Shown piece after piece: positions 49,471-56,443 of a stretch of DNA of 64,000 bases. The notes under the pieces were generated by a model. It was not told the DNA's origin. It saw nothing but the letters and a program-made list of their open reading frames with translations, and ran no database searches. The position numbers were made by a program, and so were the translations under genes. Every line of letters begins with the position of its first letter. Within the stretch, counting starts at the first letter, position 1. Location: positions 1 through 64,000 of the forward strand of contig CAMOJK010000002.1 in the NCBI GenBank assembly GCA_946616835.1, read 5' to 3'. The stretch is from an uncultured Lachnospiraceae bacterium. Its GTDB lineage: Bacteria > Bacillota > Clostridia > Lachnospirales > Lachnospiraceae.

Positions 49471-51837
49471 GTGGAGAAAAACGGGAAAATGAGAAAGAAA
49501 CGGATAATGACTCTTACAGCTACAATCATATTTGCCATGTCAGGCAGCATTTATGCATATGCGGATGCAAAACGCCTGAGCGTTGATGACTATGCTGCCG
49601 GGATCCATGAAAGCGACCTGCTTTTTGAGCGGAAGTATATTGAATTGCATACGGACAATCCCATAGGTGACCATCGTCTGCCTGATGTGGATGTATCGGG
49701 ACTTCCGGATTCTCTTGATCTGCGGGATATTGACGGTAAAAACTATGTTTCCGAGGTAAAAGACCAGGCATACTGGAGCACCTGCTGGTGCTTTTCAACA
49801 ATGGCCGCTTCCGAAACAAGCATAGCCTATGAATGTGGACATGATTATTCGGCAGGTGTGGATAATGATAAGTATGACCTGTCCGAGAAGCAGTTTGCCT
49901 GGTTTGCAAGGTATCACATTCCCACCGAAGGTGACCAGTCCGGGGAGGGTTTTTATGCATATCCGGATGATGATGATGACGTGTCTGACTTAAGCGACAA
50001 GGTTTTACGCGCAGGCGGTTTTGCGGAGTATGCTGTAAGCCTTTTTTCAGCCGGAGTCGGACCTGTGCTTGAGTCAGAGGTTCCGTATAAAGCGTCCTCC
50101 GACATAAATTACGATAAGATATGTCTGGTAGCCATAGATGTGCCTGAGGACGGCATGCTGGAAAAGTCAGACGTAACAGTTGAGCTTTACGATCCTAAGG
50201 AAACAACCACTGAAGAGGTTACGGCTCAGTGGGAAGAAAAGGGATATCTGGCGGTGGATTACTATACGATGTTTGACCTGTACTGGGGAACCGACACGGA
50301 TGTTACCAATAAGGGACTTAACGGAAAGAAAGTCTGTATGGCCTATACCCAGTACCGGAGCCTAGACTGGACTGTTGATGAGGCCCTGCATTTTACCACG
50401 GATTTCCGCGCGACGGACTGCAGCCTTCTGCCATATCCTGCGCTTATGGATGATGAAGGTGCCTATATTTTCAATCAGACGGGTATTGATGCCATAAAAT
50501 CAGAGCTTTCCCAGGGCAGGGCAGTATCTATTGCATATAAAAGTGATGTTTATACCCCGGAATACGAAAGACCTTCAGGTGGTCCGGCTTATATAAATTA
50601 TCTGGATGAAAACGGAAATCCCGACAATGATCCAAAGGCTGCCATATGGGCACATTATACATACGACTGTGATTATGATCCGGCAGATCCGGATTCGGTG
50701 AACAGGTTTGTGGTGTCTGATCATTGTGTATGTGTGGTAGGATATGATGATAATTTTCCAAAGGAATATTTCATAGATCCGAAGGGGACTATCGGTGGAG
50801 ACGGGGCATTTCTTGCGAAGAACAGCTGGGGAAGCAGCGGAAACAGCAATCCCGCCGCAGAATGGAACTGGGGCAATGGCGGTTCGGGGTATTTTTGGAT
50901 TTCCTATTATGATCAGAGTCTGTGTTCACCCGTGAGTTTTGATTTTGACACGAGTGGAGAGATTGGGAACATCAGTAATGTGGATATGTATGACTACATG
51001 CCGGCTGTGGTTCCATCTGCAGCAGTATTTGAGGGGGATGTCTACATGGCAGATGTCTTTGAAGCTGAGGAAAACTGCTCGGTCCGTTATATCGGCTTTG
51101 AAACCGCCAAGGCAAAAACTGAAGTGGAGTACAGGGTTTACCTTTTGAATGAGGATGCTGAAAGCCCTGTGGACGGAGTTCTTTTGGCTGAAACGACGGA
51201 GCACCTTAACTACGCAGGCTTCCACATGGCAGACATTGGCAAAGACGTGGCAATCCCCGGCGGATGCAGGTACTCTGTAGTATTAAAGGCTCAGATCGAC
51301 GGCAGCAGCATTATTAATTATACGGAGGATCTGAGTGAGGCCGGTGTTGAGTTTTATAATATACGTGATGTGGTCACCGCCTATGTGAAGACAGAGGTAA
51401 ATCATGGTGAATGCTTCGTAGGCACGGATCTGGAAGACAACGAAGCCTGGACTGACTGGGCAGATATCGTGGCAAGGCTTAAATCAGATAATAAGGATTT
51501 CAATGACGACGGCTTTGAATATGATAATTTCCCGATAAAAAGCTATGTTCAGGTCGGTGTGGTCGATGAAGAAGAATTTGAAAATTCAAAGGCAGCCCTG
51601 GAAGCAGCAAATGAGAATGACGTAGAGCAGGCGCCGGATGAAGGAAATGATAATGGAATATCGGCTCCCGCGGATCCTGAGCAGCCGGACAGCCCGGAAA
51701 TCGGAACATCTATAAGCGAAAAGATACCCTGGCAGGCAATAGCCCTTTGTGGTGTAGTCATTGTACTGATCTGTATTGGGGTGGCTGTGGCAGCTGTGAT
51801 ACTTGTGATAGTTGCGCTGGTGATGAAGAAAAAATGA
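49471..51837 (+). CDS. surface-anchored papain-like cysteine protease
   Basis: A 788-residue exported protein. A signal peptide (RIMTLTATIIFAMSGSIYAYA) is followed by a short propeptide-like region and a C1A (papain) domain with VKDQAYWSTCWCFSTMA (oxyanion Gln and catalytic Cys), SDHCVCVVGYDDNF (His) and FLAKNSWGSS (Asn). An extra domain of about 200 residues follows (VRYIGFETAKAKTEVEYRVY), then an acidic/Pro linker and a C-terminal membrane helix with KKK. It probably digests proteins outside the cell. GTG 49471 (GAGG ten bases before) and ATG 49489 are both possible starts. Confidence 0.87.
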   Translation: MEKNGKMRKKRIMTLTATIIFAMSGSIYAYADAKRLSVDDYAAGIHESDLLFERKYIELHTDNPIGDHRLPDVDVSGLPDSLDLRDIDGKNYVSEVKDQAYWSTCWCFSTMAASETSIAYECGHDYSAGVDNDKYDLSEKQFAWFARYHIPTEGDQSGEGFYAYPDDDDDVSDLSDKVLRAGGFAEYAVSLFSAGVGPVLESEVPYKASSDINYDKICLVAIDVPEDGMLEKSDVTVELYDPKETTTEEVTAQWEEKGYLAVDYYTMFDLYWGTDTDVTNKGLNGKKVCMAYTQYRSLDWTVDEALHFTTDFRATDCSLLPYPALMDDEGAYIFNQTGIDAIKSELSQGRAVSIAYKSDVYTPEYERPSGGPAYINYLDENGNPDNDPKAAIWAHYTYDCDYDPADPDSVNRFVVSDHCVCVVGYDDNFPKEYFIDPKGTIGGDGAFLAKNSWGSSGNSNPAAEWNWGNGGSGYFWISYYDQSLCSPVSFDFDTSGEIGNISNVDMYDYMPAVVPSAAVFEGDVYMADVFEAEENCSVRYIGFETAKAKTEVEYRVYLLNEDAESPVDGVLLAETTEHLNYAGFHMADIGKDVAIPGGCRYSVVLKAQIDGSSIINYTEDLSEAGVEFYNIRDVVTAYVKTEVNHGECFVGTDLEDNEAWTDWADIVARLKSDNKDFNDDGFEYDNFPIKSYVQVGVVDEEEFENSKAALEAANENDVEQAPDEGNDNGISAPADPEQPDSPEIGTSISEKIPWQAIALCGVVIVLICIGVAVAAVILVIVALVMKKK

Positions 51838-51845
51838 CAGCCGGC

Positions 51846-52829
51846 TTACTTTACGAACAGCAATGTGAGAGTGCTTATTGCTGTCTGAATAATGAGAAAT
51901 CTCCATACAACCTGGGGATCTTCCCACCTGTTTCCTTCCTTGAAGGATTTGCGGACATGGTCGTGAAGCGGTGTACGGATCTTTTTCATAAATGTCGGAT
52001 CCTTCATACGGAAGACTTTCTTAGCTATGCGAAGGACTGTCAGCTTGAAAAGTCCCAGGCCGCCGTCAAAGATCATTACTATTGCAAAAGGTATGAATAA
52101 GAACGGATCATGTGATTTCAGTGCGACTATGGCGACTAATAGTCCTATCGCTCTGGAGCCTGCGTCACCCATCAGTACGGTACTCGGTTTTGTATTGAAC
52201 CAGAGGTATGCAAGGAGTACTGCAATAAAAAGCATTATGCTGTTCCGGCTTTCGACAGAAAAAAGTTTCTCAGGCAGCAGCATAAAAGAACCCAGCGTGA
52301 CTATGGACAGAGAGCCGCACAGGCCGTCCACTCCGTCGGTACAGTTGACTACATTTATACTTCCGAATACCAGCAGTACTATCAGCAGTCCATACAGCCA
52401 TACAGGAATGGAAAAACTTACATCCACAAGTGCCAGCGTAACAGTGTTTTCATTAAAATAAAGAAAACTTGCAGCCGTGAGAACGGCAATGCCGGTATCG
52501 AGAATGCCCTTGGTGAGATTACCCCAGGGCTTTTTTGATGCATCATCAAAGAAGCCTGTGAGCATTACTGCCACTAGCAGAGTCAGGTAGCAGCCCCTTT
52601 CAACAGACAGGGGCATGAACATAAGCATGCAGAGTACATAAACGATTATCAGTATTATCCCGGCACCCCTTGCTTTACCTTTTGAATTGGCACCGTTAAC
52701 CGCAAAAGCCCGTCCCATATCCTGCGGAAGCTTCTTCTTCAGAAACTTTATCGAAAAAAATGTCAGCAGAAAAGTGACAGCAAAAGCCATGGGCATAAGA
52801 AAAATTGTATCTGATATCAAGTTAACCAT
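51846..52829 (-). CDS. MraY/WecA-like phospho-sugar transferase
   Basis: A 327-residue membrane enzyme of glycosyltransferase family 4. It has about ten helices and the catalytic loops FFDDASKK, VNCTDGVDGLCG, LMGDAGSRAIG and TPLHDHVRK, the last matching the TPLHHH loop of MraY. MraY links UDP-MurNAc-pentapeptide to undecaprenyl phosphate. The sequence is more divergent than housekeeping MraY (CTD for LTD, HDH for HHH) and lacks mur/dcw neighbours, so it may be a paralogue for another wall polymer or a second MraY. It converges with the protease gene, eight bases away. Confidence 0.83.
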   Translation of the reverse strand: MVNLISDTIFLMPMAFAVTFLLTFFSIKFLKKKLPQDMGRAFAVNGANSKGKARGAGIILIIVYVLCMLMFMPLSVERGCYLTLLVAVMLTGFFDDASKKPWGNLTKGILDTGIAVLTAASFLYFNENTVTLALVDVSFSIPVWLYGLLIVLLVFGSINVVNCTDGVDGLCGSLSIVTLGSFMLLPEKLFSVESRNSIMLFIAVLLAYLWFNTKPSTVLMGDAGSRAIGLLVAIVALKSHDPFLFIPFAIVMIFDGGLGLFKLTVLRIAKKVFRMKDPTFMKKIRTPLHDHVRKSFKEGNRWEDPQVVWRFLIIQTAISTLTLLFVK

Positions 52830-52943
52830 AATGGCTTATGATACCAAAATACACGGTTGATAGCAAGGCGGGACAAAAAAGCTGCTTCTGTATTATTCAA
52901 TGAGAAAGGGTTCGAAGATATCCTTAAAAATGAAATGCCCCGA

Positions 52944-52952
52944 TGGTATAAT
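52944..52952 (+). promoter_or_regulatory. extended -10 promoter TGGTATAAT
   Basis: TGGTATAAT would start a transcript near 52959, with a leader of about 105 nt containing an AACACCG/CGGTG-type hairpin around 52975-52990, to the small membrane protein gene. Confidence 0.5.
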
Positions 52953-53064
52953 AATTCACGACAGGAAAAACGGCGTAAACACCGTTATACTAAGCCACAT
53001 GGTGTGAATCAAAAAAGCTGATTTTGGCGAATTAATCATAATATAAGATGTGGAGGAGAAAACT

Positions 53065-53367
53065 ATGGAAAAGACAAAAGGTATCGGATTTCTTATAGGA
53101 AGTATTATTTCAGCGCTGGTAGCATTTCCTTCAGTAATAGTCGGGAGTACATTTTTTATCATAGGGGCTGTGTTTTCGGCAAATCCCGCAGGTGTTGATA
53201 TTTCCTATCAGGGAGAGATGCTTCAGGGAGCTGAAGCTGTGGAAATGGCAGAAAAGCTTGGGGGTATCTTTCTGGCAATCGGCGGGGGCGGTCTTGGCAT
53301 CGCACTGCTTTTCGGATTACTGTTTATCATCCTCCTTATTATCTTCTTTAAAAAGAAATCAGCATGA
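53065..53367 (+). CDS. small two-helix membrane protein
   Basis: A 100-residue protein with two membrane helices (about residues 7-38 and 65-95) joined by an outer loop of about 25 residues and ending in a KKK anchor. No family recognised. ATG 53065 follows GGAGGAGAAAACT; the frame could start at GTG 53050 but that lies in the ribosome binding site. It is transcribed toward the MBOAT gene but separated by 88 bases with a repeat end and a hairpin. Confidence 0.65.
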   Translation: MEKTKGIGFLIGSIISALVAFPSVIVGSTFFIIGAVFSANPAGVDISYQGEMLQGAEAVEMAEKLGGIFLAIGGGGLGIALLFGLLFIILLIIFFKKKSA

Positions 53368-53385
53368 CCTGAATATAAAACTTAT

Positions 53386-53441
53386 GTGGGAAGTATTAAT
53401 CGGCAGCATCCATTTCGGTTGCATGGCATCCAGGGATGCTG
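53386..53441. repeat. degenerate repeat end followed by a hairpin
   Basis: GTGGGAAGT (53386-53394) matches the right end of the structured elements. A hairpin CAGCATCC (about 53404-53411) with GGATGCTG (about 53434-53441) follows. No T run. The hairpin ends directly at a possible -10 element (TAAAAT) for the next gene. Confidence 0.4.
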
Positions 53442-53455
53442 TAAAATTTTAAATT

Positions 53456-54970
53456 ATGGGTTTTGCTTCATATAAATTTCTGATGCTTTTCCTGCCCCTG
53501 ACGCTGATCCTTTATTTTAGCTGTCGCCGGCTGGGAAAGAATACGATGGCAAAAGGAGTTCTTGCCGGAGCTTCTTTGCTTTTTTATTATACATATGGCT
53601 ATGTTCCCCTTCTGATACTGATCGCCGACAGCATCATAAACTGGAGCCTTTCACGGGTACTGTTCGGATGCGGAAAGGATGAGGCAGGGAAGCGTAAAAA
53701 GACTCTGCTGCTGGGAGCGGGTATCGTGCTCAATGTAGCACTGCTTTTTTATTTCAAGTATTTCAATTTCTTTGCGGAAAATATTGTATGCCTCACCGGA
53801 GGAGAGTTTACCGCCCGGGATATCATACAGCCGGCAGCGATAAGCTACTATACCTTTCAGCAGATAGCATGGCTGGTGGATTCATCAAGGGGCGAGACTA
53901 AAGGGTATGACTTACTTGATTATGCCGTCTTTATTTTCTTTTTCCCGAAGCTGATCATGGGTCCCATTATTCTGCATGAAGACTTCATGCCGCAGTTAAA
54001 TGACAGCAGGCGGTTTCTTCCTGATTTTGAGAATCTTGGAAAGGGGATGATCCGGTTTACAGTCGGTTTCTCCAAAGTGCTGCTTATAGAACCGATGTTT
54101 ACATTCGGTGTGGAGTACGGATTCACTGTACTTTCAGACCTGTCAATAGTGGAGGCATGGTTCTGCTCCTTTGCTTTCGCACTTCAGCTGTATTTCGACT
54201 TTTCCGGATATTGTGATATGGCAGCAGGTATAGCCACGATGATGAATCTGGATCTGCCCATGAACTTCAACTCGCCATATAAAGCCATTTCGATAGGAGA
54301 TTTCTGGAAACGCTGGCATATGTCTCTTACAAGATTCCTGCGTAAGTATATTTATTTTCCTCTCGGAGGTAACCGAAAAGGTGCCTTCCGCACATACATG
54401 AATATCTTTTTAATCTTTCTCATCAGCGGATTCTGGCACGGTGCCAGCTGGACATTTATAGTCTGGGGAGCAATACACGGTGTTATAATGATAATAGAAC
54501 GCATGACCGGATTGACGGCAAGGGATAAAGCGGCAGCAGGAGCATTCGCAGCCGAAAATGATGACGGTAATAACACAGGTGAAAAAAAACTGTTACATCA
54601 TGCTGTTATTATTATACATCGCATTATCACCTTTATTGTAGTAGATATAGCCTGGGTATTTTTCCGCGCAGACAGCCTGGGGGATGCAGTCGAATTTATT
54701 AAGCAGATGTTCATTCCCGATAACATCATGCCGGATGCAGTTTTCTATAATTCCTTCGGCTTAAATGATTTTGCCTTTGCCACAAGACACCTTAATATTT
54801 TTGTGCCGATGCTTTTCGCAGGTGTTTTTGCTATTGTTTTCTTTGGAAAGAACATATACGAAATGAAATATAAACCCACGCTGTTTACAGCGTTGATTAC
54901 GGCTGTGCTTTTCCTGGCATCCTTTGTATGCCTTGGAACTGTGGCGGATTTTATATACTTCAAGTTTTAG
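53456..54970 (+). CDS. MBOAT family O-acyltransferase (AlgI/DltB-like)
   Basis: A 504-residue membrane enzyme that moves acyl groups across the membrane for O-acetylation of an exported polymer. It has about ten helices and the MBOAT signature: FWKRWHMSLTRFLRKYIYFP (about 282-301), PLGGNRKG and GFWHGASWTFIVWGAIHG with the catalytic His (about residue 326). The start ATG 53456 has no ribosome binding site; TAAAAT eight bases upstream could be a -10 element, giving a leaderless mRNA. The SGNH partner at 55256 lies downstream with RNA element C between them. Confidence 0.92.
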   Translation: MGFASYKFLMLFLPLTLILYFSCRRLGKNTMAKGVLAGASLLFYYTYGYVPLLILIADSIINWSLSRVLFGCGKDEAGKRKKTLLLGAGIVLNVALLFYFKYFNFFAENIVCLTGGEFTARDIIQPAAISYYTFQQIAWLVDSSRGETKGYDLLDYAVFIFFFPKLIMGPIILHEDFMPQLNDSRRFLPDFENLGKGMIRFTVGFSKVLLIEPMFTFGVEYGFTVLSDLSIVEAWFCSFAFALQLYFDFSGYCDMAAGIATMMNLDLPMNFNSPYKAISIGDFWKRWHMSLTRFLRKYIYFPLGGNRKGAFRTYMNIFLIFLISGFWHGASWTFIVWGAIHGVIMIIERMTGLTARDKAAAGAFAAENDDGNNTGEKKLLHHAVIIIHRIITFIVVDIAWVFFRADSLGDAVEFIKQMFIPDNIMPDAVFYNSFGLNDFAFATRHLNIFVPMLFAGVFAIVFFGKNIYEMKYKPTLFTALITAVLFLASFVCLGTVADFIYFKF

Positions 54971-55011
54971 AGAAAATAAAATTTGAAATTGTTGGTGATA
55001 TCACAGCGTGA

Positions 55012-55241
55012 GTTCCCCGTCGTGCAGCCTGTGCTGGCGGTGTTAGAGTGAATTTAGCAGTTCTCGGAACTGCTTATGTAAAGTAGGGACGGGTCACCAC
55101 GGATGGTGACCCGAGTGAACAACGCTACATGGATGTAGCGTGTGAACGGTCCCGGTTGGACTGAATATACTTAGGCAGTTCCGTAAGAACTGCTTAATGA
55201 ACGGCCCCACCGCCAGAGCAGGCTGGACGGTAACGGGGAAC
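55012..55241 (+). ncRNA. structured element C: TwoAYGGAY-like RNA with paired GGA hexaloop hairpins
   Basis: The 230-base element is closed by GTTCCCCGT (55012-55020) and ACGGGGAAC (55233-55241). 55025-55042 pairs with 55208-55225 in 17 of 18 positions, AGCAGTTC (55056-55063) with GAACTGCT (55187-55194), GGAACTGC (55066-55073) with GCAGTTCC (55175-55182) and GGGAC (55086-55090) with GTCCC (55149-55153). The inner stem holds two hairpins: GGGTCACC-ACGGAT-GGTGACCC (55091-55112) and ACGCTAC-ATGGAT-GTAGCGT (55122-55141). Compared with element B, several pairs change on both sides. It sits between the MBOAT and SGNH genes. Confidence 0.78.
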
Positions 55242-55255
55242 GTAGGATACTAATA

Positions 55256-56335
55256 ATGAATAAAAATAACACCTGGAAAAAATTCTTCATAGAGCTGTGT
55301 GTGATCACTGCCGTATTGTTCCTGGCTGTGATAGCCCTCGTCGTCTCTTTTGATCCCTGGTTTCACTACCATGCCCCCGTAAAAGGCTTGTCCTATGTCC
55401 TTGATAACGAAAGATACCAGAATGACGGTATCGCAAGAAACTTTGAGTATGAGGGCATTATCACCGGAACCTCCATGACCGAGAATTTCAAAACTTCCAT
55501 TGCAAACGAGTGCTGGGGGATGGATTTTGTAAAGATTTCCTACGCGGGATCATATTTTAAGGAGATATCTGAGTCAACAGAGAGGGCGCTTTCGTATAAT
55601 CCGGATGTGAAAGTGGTGGTATGTTCGCTGGAAATGGCGTTTATCATGTTTGATAAGGATATGGACAGTCCGGAAGTACCACACCCTGATTATATTTACG
55701 ATAATAATATTCTCAACGATGTTGAGTACATTTTCAACAAGAAGGTATTAACCTATTACATTCCTGAAATCTTAGGGCGTACCATAAGAGGTGTGCCTGC
55801 GGACAGCTTTGACGAGTACTCAAGATTTGCAGATGTGCGTCCCGTGGGAAAGGATATAGTGCTGGCTCATTTCCCTAAACCATACGTGGCGGATCTGACG
55901 GTGCATCTGAGCGATGCGGAAAAAGAAATCATCAGGGATAACATCGAGCAGAATGTCATTGCAAGCGCCAAGGCTCACCCGGATGTGCAGTTTTATTATT
56001 TTATACCGCCCTATAGCGGTATCAACTGGTATAACAGCCAGATAGCGACCGGGACCTTTGACAGGTATATGGAAACATTCCGCTTCGTATCCGGTGAGTT
56101 GCTGCAGTATGACAATATCCATCTTTTCTGCTTTTACGATGACACGGACATGGTAATGGATCTGGACAACTATTCCGACGACTGTCATTTCAGCGGTGAA
56201 ATCAGCGATATGATACTTGAGGAAATGTCAAAGCCGGACTCTCCCCATGAGCTGACAAAGGATAATTATATGGAATATTTTGATAAGGTTGATGAGTTTT
56301 ACAGGAACTATGATTATGAGAGCCTGTACGAGTAA
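55256..56335 (+). CDS. SGNH/DltD-like membrane protein, partner of the MBOAT enzyme
   Basis: A 359-residue protein anchored by one N-terminal membrane helix (about residues 10-34) with the bulk outside. GTSMTENF (about 71-78) is the nucleophile block of an SGNH-type esterase/transferase, and DDCHFSGEI near residue 320 supplies the Asp-x-x-His. Proteins of this type complete O-acetylation of surface polymers after an MBOAT enzyme delivers the acetyl group, as AlgJ/AlgX or DltD do. GTAGGA lies just before the ATG, immediately after the closing stem of RNA element C, so folding of that RNA could affect translation. Confidence 0.8.
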   Translation: MNKNNTWKKFFIELCVITAVLFLAVIALVVSFDPWFHYHAPVKGLSYVLDNERYQNDGIARNFEYEGIITGTSMTENFKTSIANECWGMDFVKISYAGSYFKEISESTERALSYNPDVKVVVCSLEMAFIMFDKDMDSPEVPHPDYIYDNNILNDVEYIFNKKVLTYYIPEILGRTIRGVPADSFDEYSRFADVRPVGKDIVLAHFPKPYVADLTVHLSDAEKEIIRDNIEQNVIASAKAHPDVQFYYFIPPYSGINWYNSQIATGTFDRYMETFRFVSGELLQYDNIHLFCFYDDTDMVMDLDNYSDDCHFSGEISDMILEEMSKPDSPHELTKDNYMEYFDKVDEFYRNYDYESLYE

Positions 56336-56393
56336 GTATAAGAAATTGTAGCTGAGAAATATCTAAACGCTGATAGTAAAACCATTGTGGTTA

Positions 56394-56402
56394 TGCTATA
56401 AT
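56394..56402 (+). promoter_or_regulatory. extended -10 promoter TGCTATAAT
   Basis: TGCTATAAT lies 42 bases before the ATG at 56444. The leader would be about 35 nt. Confidence 0.65.
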
Positions 56403-56443
56403 ATAGCGTTGAAATTTTGCATAGATTCATCCGGGTAATTACT

